Position numbers and translations under genes: made by a program
The notes under the pieces: generated by a model
Told to the model about the DNA's origin: nothing
The model's database searches: none
What the model saw: only the letters and a program-made list of their open reading frames with translations
Shown here: positions 1-8,400 of the stretch, one piece after another
Numbering within the stretch: the first letter of the stretch is position 1
How the letters are laid out: each line of letters begins with the position of its first letter
Source: Butyrivibrio hungatei NK4A153
Lineage (GTDB): Bacteria > Bacillota > Clostridia > Lachnospirales > Lachnospiraceae
DNA length: 64,000 nucleotides
NCBI RefSeq assembly: GCF_000424465.1
Contig: NZ_KE384195.1
Span: 121,816-185,815, forward strand
Direction: 5' to 3'

Positions 1-37
1 CTGTAGCCATAATAGTTGCCAATACTTTCTTCTTCAT
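1..37 (-). CDS. 5' end of an exported protein, cut by window edge
   Basis: Only the first twelve codons are inside the window. They read MKKKVLATIMAT, the positively charged start and hydrophobic run of a signal peptide. A GGAGGG ribosome binding site lies about seven bases upstream (45-51). The gene points away from the divergent GntR/AraR-type repressor and from the sugar-sensing two-component operon, so a sugar-binding protein of an ABC transporter is the likely product. That identity is inference from context only. Confidence 0.55.
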   Translation of the reverse strand, partial: MKKKVLATIMAT

Positions 38-399
38 ACTTTGTACCCTCCATTTAATATATAAATGTTGAATGAATGTTTCTTATACACATTTTACTTA
101 TGACCCGCATGTATTCATAGGATTTAGAGGCACCTTGCACAATTTTCTAACTTTTGACAATACAAATTCAGGTGCTATACTCTTATAAAAAGTACAAATT
201 TGAAATGAGCTACTTTTAGAAATACTTTTGGTTGAATTTCTTTATATTTGAATAAAATTTTTTGGATTATATTGGAAAAAACTCCGGGAAATTATCTGAT
301 AGTTTTGATAAAGACTTATAAATTTACGCAGAATATTTTTTATGATCAAAAGAATACAAATTTTTTTACCCATTTTTTTATTAAAAGGCGAAGAAAAAA
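38..399. other. Divergent intergenic region
   Basis: AT-rich spacer between two divergent genes. It holds the ribosome binding site of the leftward exported protein and a good rightward sigma-A promoter at 154-181. I found no clear dyad operator, although a GntR/AraR-type repressor starts at its right end and autoregulation would be expected here. Confidence 0.5.
154..181 (+). promoter_or_regulatory. Sigma-A promoter toward the repressor gene
   Basis: TTGACA at 154-159 and TATACT at 176-181 with a 16-bp spacer. It points at the repressor gene at 400 and predicts a leader of about 210 nt. Confidence 0.6.
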
Positions 400-1416
400 A
401 TGACAAAACAGGAAAATATTACAAAAAAAATAAAAAAAGAAATCTCACAAAGACTTCTTTCAGGTAAAATGGCGCTTCCGACCGAAAAAGAGTTGTGTGA
501 AAAATACTCCTGCAGCCGCCAGACCATAAGAAAGGTGCTGTCAAACCTAAAAGAAGAGAAACTTATCAACTCCCACCAAGGAAGCGGATATTATCTTACA
601 GGCCTAAATCCGGACGCGGGAAGAAACCACATCTGTCTTCTTTTTGCAAGACCTGACGAATATATTTATCCTTCTCTTATCTACGATATCGAAAAGAACA
701 TCTCTTCAGGAAGCGACATTCCTCTTTCCGTCTCCGTTTCCGAGACTCAGTCCGACTTTTTCAGGGAAAGAAACATTCTGAAAGACCTTCTTAAGAATCC
801 TCCGCTGGTTATTTTATCCGAATGCTTTTCGCTTATGGATAATCCAAACCACGATTTATACGAAGCTCTTGAAAAGAAAGGATGCTCCGTCATCTTCCTC
901 TACGGAACCTACCGAAACATGCCGGATTCCCCCTCCATAACGGAAGGAGCATACGATGCCGCATACAATCTTGTTATGCAGCTTCATATAAGCGGATACC
1001 GCAGGATCTCAGGCGTTTTCAAAAATACCAATCCTCAGGACTCTTCCATGATATCCGGCTTCATCTCTGCCCTCAGAGACCTTGACCTTGATTTTGGTAA
1101 AAAAAGATATGTGATCGAAGATGCTCCCACATCCGATATCAGGGCCCTATGCAAAGAATCCGACGCAGTTTTATTCGGAAGCGACGAACTTGCCTATCCG
1201 CATGTAAAGGCACTTAGAGACAAGAAGCTCATAAATCTTAAGGAAAAGAAAGTATACAGCTTTGACAACAGCTATCTTTCACAGGTAAATTCTTTTCGCA
1301 TAAAAAGCTTTTCCCACCGCGGAAAGACACTTTCCTATACTATCGCCAAAAGAATTCTTTCTACAATAAAAGGACAACCGAAAGTCTCGATTGTCCTTCC
1401 CTATCAGCTGTTTTGA
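400..1416 (+). CDS. GntR/LacI-type (AraR-like) transcriptional repressor
   Basis: 338 aa. Residues about 5-68 form a GntR winged helix-turn-helix (CSRQTIRKVLSNLKEEKL, then the wing HQGSGYYLTG). The remainder resembles the periplasmic-binding-fold effector domain of LacI/AraR proteins. AraR-type regulators repress sugar uptake and use genes until the sugar binds the C-terminal domain. Neighbours fit this: a divergent exported protein and a sugar-sensing two-component operon. The end overlaps the convergent YesN-type gene by 13 bp. No strong Shine-Dalgarno is seen; AAGGCGAAG lies upstream of the ATG. The inducer cannot be read from the sequence. Confidence 0.85.
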   Translation: MTKQENITKKIKKEISQRLLSGKMALPTEKELCEKYSCSRQTIRKVLSNLKEEKLINSHQGSGYYLTGLNPDAGRNHICLLFARPDEYIYPSLIYDIEKNISSGSDIPLSVSVSETQSDFFRERNILKDLLKNPPLVILSECFSLMDNPNHDLYEALEKKGCSVIFLYGTYRNMPDSPSITEGAYDAAYNLVMQLHISGYRRISGVFKNTNPQDSSMISGFISALRDLDLDFGKKRYVIEDAPTSDIRALCKESDAVLFGSDELAYPHVKALRDKKLINLKEKKVYSFDNSYLSQVNSFRIKSFSHRGKTLSYTIAKRILSTIKGQPKVSIVLPYQLF

Positions 1417-3017
1417 TTTCTGTATTCTCTCGGTGACATCCCGTACATCTTCCTGAATACAAAGCTGAAATAGTGTGAATCCTTATATCCTACCGCAGCG
1501 GCAACATCCGCCGTATGCATCCTCTCTTTTGCAAGAAGCTCTCTTGCCTTTTCAAGGCGCTTTGCCGTAAGGAATTTCACGAATGTCGTGTCCATCTCCT
1601 TACTAAAGACCGTGCTCAGATAGCTGCTGTTGACAGAAAGCGCCTCCGCAACATCAACCAGCGTACAGCTCTCATTCATGTAATTTTCATCAATATATTC
1701 AATGGCATCGCTGATAAGCTTATTTCCTCTCTTATTTGAAGCGCTGTCCCTAAGTTCAAGCGCGCTCTTAAGAAGCGACACCATAAACTCCTCAACCTGC
1801 TTACTCTTGATCTCATATCCCTCTTTAAGTGAAAAGAGATTCTCATCGATGTCCTTTTTCGAAACACCGCTCGATTCAAGGAAACTGCTCGCAGCAAACA
1901 ATGAATTGAGCACAAAGAAATTCCTAAACACATGGCTCTTTAAGGCATCACCCAGACTTGTGAGATATTCGGATACAAATTCCCCGATCTCACTCTCAGT
2001 TCCCGTAGAAAGAAATCCCTTAAGAACCGCACTGTCAACCTTTGAGCTGTCTATATTCTCGATGGAACCGTCATTCTGAGCGGATGTGTACTTCGCCGTA
2101 GTATCTTCCGTAAGTACATGCGTATCCTGCACAAAGTACCTGCATGCAAATGCATGATTTACAAGATTAAAGCACTTAACAAGCGCGCTGAACCTCTCAA
2201 CTGGCTTACCAGCCGAAACATACCACTCTATCTTGTCATCCTTATCCTCGCAGATCTCCGTGATCTTAGAAACGCCTTTTTCCACGTAATCCGCAACAAT
2301 ATCTTTTTCGCCCTTAACAATAACTATGTAAGTGTTCAGCGACCATCTCGAAAGTATATATGCGGGGAACCTAAGGAAATAACTCATAAGTTCCTCGAGC
2401 GCCCTGCAATACTGAACGGAGCCTATTTCCTCAAATGGCTTCTCTTTATCTTTTATGGAAAAAAGAATGAGACTGAATGCCGAAGCCGTAATATCAAGCG
2501 AAAGCTTCCCCGCTTCGACATAGATGTCCTTTACAGGCATCGTACCGGTAAGAACTTTTTCAAAAAACTCTCTCCTTTGAAGCTGCTCATACTCCTGCGT
2601 CTCCATCTGATATTGCATCAGATATCCTTGCTGAGTGCGCTCTTTCTCAATCTTCTCTTTTACACTGTCGAGAACTTCCTTCATTCCCGACTTTGTGATC
2701 GGCTTTGAGATATACTGATCGACGCCCTCTTTGATAGCTCTTTTTGCATATTCAAAATCATCGTACCCGCTCATGATGACAATACGCATTGACGGAAATT
2801 CTTTTTTCACGATATGACTAAGTGACAGGCCGTCCATAAAAGGCATCTTGATATCCGTTATAAGAACATCCGGCGCCGTCTTCCTGATAAGCGGAAGCGC
2901 CATCTCGCCGTCACTAGCTTCTCCGACAAAGTTAAACCCGTACTCCTTCCATGGTATGTTGTTTCTGAGGCTCTCCCTCACAACACTTTCATCCTCCACA
3001 AGAAAAACCTTAAGCAT
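1404..3017 (-). CDS. YesN-type response regulator, REC plus AraC HTH
   Basis: 537 aa. The N-terminal receiver domain has the acidic pair near E8-D9, phospho-acceptor D55 in LITDIKMPFMDG and the conserved lysine near K105 (YISKPIT). A middle region of about 300 residues has no clear motif. The C-terminal 100 residues are a double AraC-type helix-turn-helix ending in the usual GYKDSHYFSFVFRKMYGMSP pattern. It is the last gene of the kinase - binding protein - regulator operon, 9 bp after the binding-protein gene. In this family the regulator activates carbohydrate transport genes after phosphorylation by the YesM-type kinase; the likely target here is the exported protein at the left edge or its operon. 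Confidence 0.92.
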   Translation of the reverse strand: MLKVFLVEDESVVRESLRNNIPWKEYGFNFVGEASDGEMALPLIRKTAPDVLITDIKMPFMDGLSLSHIVKKEFPSMRIVIMSGYDDFEYAKRAIKEGVDQYISKPITKSGMKEVLDSVKEKIEKERTQQGYLMQYQMETQEYEQLQRREFFEKVLTGTMPVKDIYVEAGKLSLDITASAFSLILFSIKDKEKPFEEIGSVQYCRALEELMSYFLRFPAYILSRWSLNTYIVIVKGEKDIVADYVEKGVSKITEICEDKDDKIEWYVSAGKPVERFSALVKCFNLVNHAFACRYFVQDTHVLTEDTTAKYTSAQNDGSIENIDSSKVDSAVLKGFLSTGTESEIGEFVSEYLTSLGDALKSHVFRNFFVLNSLFAASSFLESSGVSKKDIDENLFSLKEGYEIKSKQVEEFMVSLLKSALELRDSASNKRGNKLISDAIEYIDENYMNESCTLVDVAEALSVNSSYLSTVFSKEMDTTFVKFLTAKRLEKARELLAKERMHTADVAAAVGYKDSHYFSFVFRKMYGMSPREYRNQNS

Positions 3018-3026
3018 ACTAACCCC

Positions 3027-4061
3027 TTAATAATTTCTGTCTTCGATATACTCATCGACATTTTCTTTTGTAAAAACCTTCTCTTCCATATAATAAGCCT
3101 TGTCAACTTCTCTTCCCGCTTCAAGATCGTTTATTATCTGAGCAAGAAGTTCTCCCGAATTTGGATTGCACTCGACATCGACATTTATAACACCTTCTTT
3201 TACAAGCTCCAGAGCTTTCCTCGTCCCATCAAAAGAGATAAGAACAGGCTCTCCTACGCCACCCGTCTTAACACCCGCTTCTTTCAAAGCTTCTATCGCA
3301 CCAAAGGTCATATCATCATTCTGACACACGATCACATCGATATCGTCAAACTCCCCCAAGAGTCTGGCCATCGTCTCCTTGCCTTTGGTCTGCGTAAACT
3401 CCCCTGTTGCAGAAGCAAGCATCTTCCAATTCATGTGTCTTGCCGCAATTGCCCCAAAACCTTGCGCCCGTCCTTCCTTCGCAGACGATCCGCTTGTCCC
3501 TTCAATCACAACAATATTGATATCCTCTTCGCTCTTCCCCCGGCTGTCAAGATACTCTTCAAGCCACTTCCCCGCAGACGCTCCTTCCGCATACATATCT
3601 TCCCCAATAAAAGATGTGTACATTGATTCGTCATTTACAGAGATATTTCTATCGAGCAATATCACGGGAATTCCCGCATCTTTTGCTTCGGCTAGGACCA
3701 CATCCCATCCCTCCTGAATTACAGGGCAGATTACTATATAATCAACCCTCTGGGATATGAAATTTCTCACAGCCTTAAACTGCTTCTCCTGTTTCTGCCT
3801 TGCATTGTCAAATATAAGAAAAAAGCCGTTGCCCGTAGATAAAGCGGCTTTCACGGATTCAGTGTTTGCACTTCTCCACGTGGACTCGCTTCCAAGCTGT
3901 GAAAAGCCTACACTGATCAGCGCATCGTTTGCCTTCGTCTCGATCCCGCCGTCTTCGGATGACACATCATATACATAAAAACCTGTAAACGGCCCGCACC
4001 CTGTCAGCAAAACCGCAGCAGCCGTCAAAAGAGCCGCAATCTTATGTCTGTTTATCAGCAT
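3027..4061 (-). CDS. Lipid-anchored sugar-binding protein, YtfQ-like
   Basis: 344 aa from the ATG at 4061, chosen because it gives a lipoprotein signal (MLINRHKIAALLTAAAVLLT followed by GC) and has AGAGGAT upstream. The frame stays open further upstream, inside the kinase gene. The mature part has the pattern of galactofuranose/galactose binding proteins: VGFSQLGSESTWR, IVICPVIQEGWDVVL, IPVILLDRN and VIVCQNDDMTFGAIEALKEAG. It starts inside the 3' end of the YesM-type gene (20-bp overlap) and is followed by the YesN-type regulator. No permease or ATPase is adjacent, so it probably presents sugar to the sensor kinase rather than feeding a transporter; that role is inference. Confidence 0.88.
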   Translation of the reverse strand: MLINRHKIAALLTAAAVLLTGCGPFTGFYVYDVSSEDGGIETKANDALISVGFSQLGSESTWRSANTESVKAALSTGNGFFLIFDNARQKQEKQFKAVRNFISQRVDYIVICPVIQEGWDVVLAEAKDAGIPVILLDRNISVNDESMYTSFIGEDMYAEGASAGKWLEEYLDSRGKSEEDINIVVIEGTSGSSAKEGRAQGFGAIAARHMNWKMLASATGEFTQTKGKETMARLLGEFDDIDVIVCQNDDMTFGAIEALKEAGVKTGGVGEPVLISFDGTRKALELVKEGVINVDVECNPNSGELLAQIINDLEAGREVDKAYYMEEKVFTKENVDEYIEDRNY

Positions 4062-5538
4062 TCTTATCCTCTTCGTAATTGAACAAAATTGCAGGGATAA
4101 CCACAGATACCGTGGTCCCTTTTCCAAGTTCCGATTCTATTGAAATTCCGTACCTGTCACCGAAATTCATCCTAATTCTTTCGTTGACATTTGCCATGCC
4201 AAATCCCGTGTCGGTATCTTTGGCAGGCTTGGTCAGCTCTTTTCTGATATGACCGAGCGCTTCCTCATCCATTCCGACTCCGTCATCACTTACTTCAAAT
4301 CTGATAAGTTCATCTTCTATCCTGCCTGTGATCCTGATAAGTCCGGACCCTCTCTTATTCTTAATGCCGTGATACAATGCATTCTCAACAAGCGGCTGAA
4401 GCGTCATCTTCAAAATCTTATAATTATTTAAACTGTCATCAATATCTATATAATAACACAGTATATCGGAATATCTTACGCTCTGAATCTCAAGATAACT
4501 CCTTATATGCTGCGCTTCTTCGCGGATGGTTATCCATTCTTTGCCGTGACTTAGCGATATCCTAAAGAACTTGGACAAAGAAACAACAATGTCTTCCGCC
4601 TCCTGATTTTTCCCATCCTCGATAAGCCAGACGATGGTATCAAGAGTGTTATACAGAAAATGTGGATTTATCTGCTCCTGCAAAAGCCTTGCCTCCGCCA
4701 TTCGCATTTTCTTTTCATCCTCTCTTATCTGTTCCATCTGTATCTCAAGATGAGCCGCCATATCATCTACGCTCTCGGAAAGAAGAGAAATCTCATCCTC
4801 AAGGTCAACAGAGGTTCTTACGGAAAAATTTCCTTCCGCAATTTCCTTTGTTGCGGAGCTGAGCGCATCAATGGGTTTAACGATACTCCTTGCTATCTTG
4901 TCCGTAGTAAGCACGGTACATAATATTCCGAGGATAAGGAGAAAGATAAGAAAAACCAGAAGATCTTCCATCTCTTTAATAAGGCCCTTATTGATAACCT
5001 CGATGGTCTTGGTCTGATAATAGATATAATACTGAATATTGTCCTGTATAAGCTCTGTCAGCGAATATATATTGGAATCGAGCATCTCGACGTCTTCATC
5101 GTAGTTACCGCCTGCTTCTACGCTTTTTTTGATATCGTCAAGCCTGTTCTCGAGAGTATCTACGTTTCTTAGAAGTGTCTCAAGCCACGTCCTACTGTTT
5201 ACCTCTGTCGTGATGGACTTAAGTTCCGTGAAATCTCTTCTGATATTCTCGACAAGAACATACGGATCGCTCTCATCGCCTTTTCCGAACATATCTCTTC
5301 CTACGATTATCCTATATACGCTTTCATCCATCTGTTCCTTAAAAGTAAGATTATAGCTGTTTGCAACAGTCAGATTACTTACGATGGTGTTGTATGCATC
5401 GGAATAATTTGTAAGTGAAAAGATCATGTACAAAATTATCAGCACAAACGGCACCGTTATCATTGCCGCCAATATGATCAGCCTTCTTTTCAAAGGCTTC
5501 TTTACCCGTGGTTTATTATTTTTCGGCACAGTTTTCAT
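4042..5538 (-). CDS. YesM-type sensor histidine kinase
   Basis: 498 aa. Membrane segment 1 spans about residues 20-42, then an extracytoplasmic sensor region to about 190, membrane segment 2 at about 191-212, and a HAMP linker. The His_kinase motif EQINPHFLYNTLD carries the phosphorylated H293. The ATPase domain has an N box (VENALYHGIKNKRG), DDGVGM and GFGMANVNERIRM. It heads the operon with the sugar-binding lipoprotein and YesN-type regulator. A near-consensus promoter lies so close to the ATG that the mRNA may be leaderless, and no Shine-Dalgarno is visible. Confidence 0.93.
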   Translation of the reverse strand: MKTVPKNNKPRVKKPLKRRLIILAAMITVPFVLIILYMIFSLTNYSDAYNTIVSNLTVANSYNLTFKEQMDESVYRIIVGRDMFGKGDESDPYVLVENIRRDFTELKSITTEVNSRTWLETLLRNVDTLENRLDDIKKSVEAGGNYDEDVEMLDSNIYSLTELIQDNIQYYIYYQTKTIEVINKGLIKEMEDLLVFLIFLLILGILCTVLTTDKIARSIVKPIDALSSATKEIAEGNFSVRTSVDLEDEISLLSESVDDMAAHLEIQMEQIREDEKKMRMAEARLLQEQINPHFLYNTLDTIVWLIEDGKNQEAEDIVVSLSKFFRISLSHGKEWITIREEAQHIRSYLEIQSVRYSDILCYYIDIDDSLNNYKILKMTLQPLVENALYHGIKNKRGSGLIRITGRIEDELIRFEVSDDGVGMDEEALGHIRKELTKPAKDTDTGFGMANVNERIRMNFGDRYGISIESELGKGTTVSVVIPAILFNYEEDKNADKQT

Positions 5539-5547
5539 ACTAAATTC

Positions 5548-5576
5548 AGTATACTGTGCTGCACTGGGGCGGTCAA
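5548..5576 (-). promoter_or_regulatory. Promoter of the yesM-type operon
   Basis: Minus strand TTGACC (5571-5576), 17-bp spacer, TATACT (5548-5553). The expected transcription start is near 5541, only about three bases before the ATG at 5538. Confidence 0.7.
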
Positions 5577-5945
5577 TGATTTAGACTTTGCCTTTGGACG
5601 CCTTGCCTTTGGGGACGTTCAGACGCAGGGCCATAGGGGCGGATAGGCGTGTGAACTGAGCACTAAATGGCGAGGGGTGTTCATAAGACATAAGCATAGA
5701 TAAGACAGAGGACGATTACTTGCAGGATCTGTACTGATAGAAACGCGGTATTTAGTACTTCATCGACAAAATAAAAATAGGGATTATCACCGGCGTAAAA
5801 TATATTAAAATCAATATAGGATTACTTTCGTATGTTTTTTGCATAGATTAATGGGATAGAATAGTTTTTTCTGGGATGTTAATATTCATTGCTTGTAGCA
5901 ACGGCAGCTTTCATAGTACTGTTGCTACGAAAGGAGATTTTCGCT
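5577..5945. other. Intergenic stretch without a recognised gene
   Basis: About 370 bp between the divergent kinase operon and the XRE regulator gene. It holds GCCTTTGG repeated near 5590-5615 and an AT-rich right half, with an AAAGGAG ribosome binding site for the gene at 5947. No promoter or RNA structure stands out. Confidence 0.4.
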
Positions 5946-5946
5946 C

Positions 5947-6459
5947 ATGTTAAACGAAAACATAAAAAAGATTAGGCAATCAAAAGGTCTTTCACAGGAG
6001 GAACTTGCTATCAAATTGAATGTTGTGAGACAAACCGTTTCGAAATGGGAACGTGGTCTGTCAGTTCCGGATTCGGAGATGCTTGTTTCTATTTCTGACA
6101 TACTGGATACTCCCATCAGTACTCTTCTTGGTGAAACAATAACAGAAAATTCTCAGAAAGATTTGAAGGTAATATCCGAAAAGCTTGAAGTCATCACGCT
6201 TGAGCTTGCAAGGCAAAAGGCAATGAGGCACAATATTCTTCATTGGATTTTTTTAGTACTGAGTATGGTTATTGTAGCTATATTTATTATAATTCTAATA
6301 GCAGGAAGTCCTTATCTTAATTGGGATTACAGTGATCCCGAGACCGCTGTTGCAGGGACTATTTTGCATGGCTTTGAGTTTGTATTTGTCAGAATTGCGC
6401 CCTTTGCTTTTTGCTGCTTTGTATGTGGGGCTGTCATGACGCTTAAGAGGAGGAAATGA
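5947..6459 (+). CDS. XRE-family membrane-anchored regulator
   Basis: 170 aa. Residues 1-62 are a classic Cro/CI-type helix-turn-helix (GLSQEELAIKLNVVRQTVSK, then WERG). The second half has two hydrophobic segments, at about residues 97-117 and 148-163, so the protein is probably tethered to the membrane. The ribosome binding site is AAAGGAG before the ATG. Proteins of this layout are common in Firmicutes and often control adjacent stress or transport genes; the neighbour here is a gene remnant, so the target is unknown. Confidence 0.85.
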   Translation: MLNENIKKIRQSKGLSQEELAIKLNVVRQTVSKWERGLSVPDSEMLVSISDILDTPISTLLGETITENSQKDLKVISEKLEVITLELARQKAMRHNILHWIFLVLSMVIVAIFIIILIAGSPYLNWDYSDPETAVAGTILHGFEFVFVRIAPFAFCCFVCGAVMTLKRRK

Positions 6460-6465
6460 TTATAA

Positions 6466-6705
6466 ACGGAGGATACTCCGCAGAATACTATCGAGCGTGA
6501 TGATGGATGGAGAGGCTTTAGAATTCAGGGAGTGCTTGATTTTTCATTGATCGGTATTCTCTCAAAGCTGTCCGGCATACTCGCGGAGCACAAAATCGGC
6601 ATCTTCGCCGTATCGACATACAACACGGATTATATTCTTGTAAAAGAAGAAAATTTGGAGCGAGCGCTTAGCGTATTAGCTTCTGAAGGGTATACGGTAA
6701 TTTAA
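6466..6705 (+). pseudogene. Remnant of an ACT-domain (CASTOR-like) protein gene
   Basis: The frame is open from 6466 to the TAA at 6705 but has no start codon. It encodes FRIQGVLDFSLIGILSKLSG, then a stretch ending in GIFAVSTYNTDYILVKEE and a final helix, the typical C-terminal half of short ACT-domain proteins of about 130 aa. The first half is missing. A ribosome-binding-like AACGGAGGA (6465-6473) and GAGGAGG in the preceding gene's end lie upstream, consistent with an internal deletion. I infer it is non-functional. Confidence 0.7.
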
Positions 6706-6727
6706 AGCAAAGCAGCCTGAATAAGAG

Positions 6728-7453
6728 TTATATCAACGCACTCGCTTCCAAAACCATGTCAGCTTTAACTGTTTTCTCAAGACAAAGTCTGACATTGGCC
6801 ATATCACTGTAATCAACAAATCTTGTAGCAGACTCAATATCATTGCCGCTTTTCATCTTGCGGTCGATGAGTCTTTTCCGCAGCATGGCTTCATTTGCTG
6901 TGATGCTGATAGTGTAATCCGCCATAGCCCTTAGCCTGTTCCATCCGTCCATATCAAGTAAGAGGTAGTTCCCCTCCAGAAGAACTATATCTTCTGTGAT
7001 ATGAATCGCATCCTCCACAGGATTATGCAGATGCCTGTCATATATAGGCCAAAAGGTATCTTCCCCGGAGCTCACCTTTTTTATCGCAGCAGTCAGTTTC
7101 TCCAGGTCGAAAGTAACCGGCGCTCCCTTTATCTCCACCATCTTCACTTCTTTACCATCTCGTAACGTTGTATGTGATAACAGATACTTCTGCCTTCTGT
7201 GAAATCCATCCATTCCGATAGCTTGCAGGTCCGTAATGTCATCATTTTCCCTTGAGAGCTTTTCAAGAAAGCTTACAAGCGTGCTCTTCCCCGCTCCCGG
7301 AGGTGCTGCGAGCATCACAAGAATTCTCCTTCCCTTTTCTTTTTGCAAAGCAGAAAGCTCCTTAAGCAGCGGCAAAAAGAGCCGCTCAACAACCTCGTCA
7401 CTATATGTGGCATCCACGTGTATGCCGTTTATCTCTACAGAATAATTTGCCAT
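6728..7453 (-). CDS. P-loop nucleoside/sugar kinase-like protein (YggC/FrcK type)
   Basis: 241 aa from the ATG at 7453. Codons further upstream in this frame lie in insertion-sequence DNA and are not native. Walker A is AAPPGAGKSTLV; later come GMDGFHRRQ, a substrate-site pattern seen in uridine-kinase-like and FrcK/YggC proteins, and VLLEGNYLLLD. The family phosphorylates nucleosides, pantothenate or transported sugars; the substrate is not evident. Before the IS insertion its ATG followed the stop codon of the VOC gene by one base, so it was probably translated by coupling. Its present upstream DNA is the IS end, so expression may be lost or altered. Confidence 0.8.
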   Translation of the reverse strand: MANYSVEINGIHVDATYSDEVVERLFLPLLKELSALQKEKGRRILVMLAAPPGAGKSTLVSFLEKLSRENDDITDLQAIGMDGFHRRQKYLLSHTTLRDGKEVKMVEIKGAPVTFDLEKLTAAIKKVSSGEDTFWPIYDRHLHNPVEDAIHITEDIVLLEGNYLLLDMDGWNRLRAMADYTISITANEAMLRKRLIDRKMKSGNDIESATRFVDYSDMANVRLCLEKTVKADMVLEASALI

Positions 7454-7467
7454 TTTACATCGGTGTC

Positions 7468-7474
7468 CCCACTT
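7468..7474. repeat. Left target-site duplication of the IS21-family element
   Basis: CCCACTT directly outside the left terminal repeat. The same seven bases sit outside the right terminal repeat at 13596-13602. Confidence 0.9.
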
Positions 7475-7600
7475 TGATGATTCTTGTCTATTTGGTACAA
7501 GCATCTTGTAATACTCGGACGTTAGTTCCGCAATTATCCGGACAAGGTTTCTACTAATATCCGGACAAGATTCCTGTATCAAGTGGACAAGATGACATCT
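7475..7600. repeat. Left-end repeat array of the IS21-family element
   Basis: Read toward the inside from the terminus, the array holds CTTGTCTATT/GGTACAAG, then copies around ACTCGGACG, ATCCGGACAAGG, ATCCGGACAAGA and AGTGGACAAGA at roughly 20-25 bp spacing. The matching array at the other end is at 13480-13595. Confidence 0.75.
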
Positions 7601-7610
7601 ATTTTTTATA

Positions 7611-8387
7611 TTACTCGCTTGCCGTCTTATTGTCATCTCCGGCGTCAGCCGGCATATGTTCTATCGTAGGACGGCGGGAAGGACCTTTTAGGTCGAACCT
7701 ATACGCATTGCGCACTATGCGGTCCAAGACCGCATCTGCAATCGTTTGATCTTTGAAAATTGAAACCCAATTCTTAACAGGTAACTGTGCTGAGATGGCT
7801 ACAGACTTATGTTTGTGGTATCTCTCCTCAATGACTTCAAGGAAGTCCTGAGTCATGCCAAGGTCTAACTGTTTCATACCGAAATCATCAAGCAACAAAA
7901 GATTAGGTTTTACCAGATCCTGCATCAGTTTGTTGTATGATCCGTCGCCTCTGGCGATATTCAGGTCTGTGAGCAACCTTGGAACTCTGTAGCACCTTAC
8001 AGTAAGTCCTCTAGTGCAAGCTTCTCTGCCAAAAGCTGAGAGCAGATATGTTTTGCCAACACCAGTCGCTCCTGTGATGATGAGGTTATTACCACTTGTG
8101 ACCCACTGGCAGTCAGAGAGTCTTGCTATATCTGCCTTCTTGAGCTTTCGTATAGGCTCATAATCCAGGTTCTCAAGGCATGCTGTAGGCTCCCTTAAAT
8201 GCGCAAGACGTATAAGCCGGTTTGTCTTGGCTTTGTTTCTTGCATTGAACTGGGCTGTCACTATCATTCCCAGTCTGTCATCGAAGGAAAGAGCTTGCGA
8301 AGCAGGAAGTTCATCCTGCCTGGCGTACTCAAGTCTCATGGCATTTAACTTCATTGCTGTTAACTGTTCCGCTGTCTGGTAGTTCAT
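7611..8387 (-). CDS. istB: IstB ATPase, IS21-family transposition helper
   Basis: 258 aa. DnaC-like AAA+ protein with Walker A GATGVGKTYL at about residue 107 and Walker B LLLLDDFG at about residue 172. IstB binds target DNA and activates the IstA transposase. It starts 13 bp after the istA stop codon in the usual istA-istB order. The gene looks intact, while istA is split, so this copy cannot supply its own transposase. Confidence 0.95.
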   Translation of the reverse strand: MNYQTAEQLTAMKLNAMRLEYARQDELPASQALSFDDRLGMIVTAQFNARNKAKTNRLIRLAHLREPTACLENLDYEPIRKLKKADIARLSDCQWVTSGNNLIITGATGVGKTYLLSAFGREACTRGLTVRCYRVPRLLTDLNIARGDGSYNKLMQDLVKPNLLLLDDFGMKQLDLGMTQDFLEVIEERYHKHKSVAISAQLPVKNWVSIFKDQTIADAVLDRIVRNAYRFDLKGPSRRPTIEHMPADAGDDNKTASE

Positions 8388-8400
8388 GATGCATCACCTC

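Noticed and set aside
2118..2708. A plus-strand protein of nearly 200 residues opposite the Y-N-type regulator gene
   Set aside because: It mirrors a well-supported response regulator gene and has no ribosome binding site or family features; the same holds for long frames opposite queA and the Xaa-Pro aminopeptidase gene.
4062..4127. Longer N-terminus of the sugar-binding lipoprotein
   Set aside because: It would place 22 residues before a perfect lipoprotein signal; the ATG at 4061 has its own ribosome binding site.
7454..7636. N-terminal extension of the P-loop kinase
   Set aside because: The extra codons are IS terminal DNA beyond the target duplication; homologous sequence begins at MANYSVEI.
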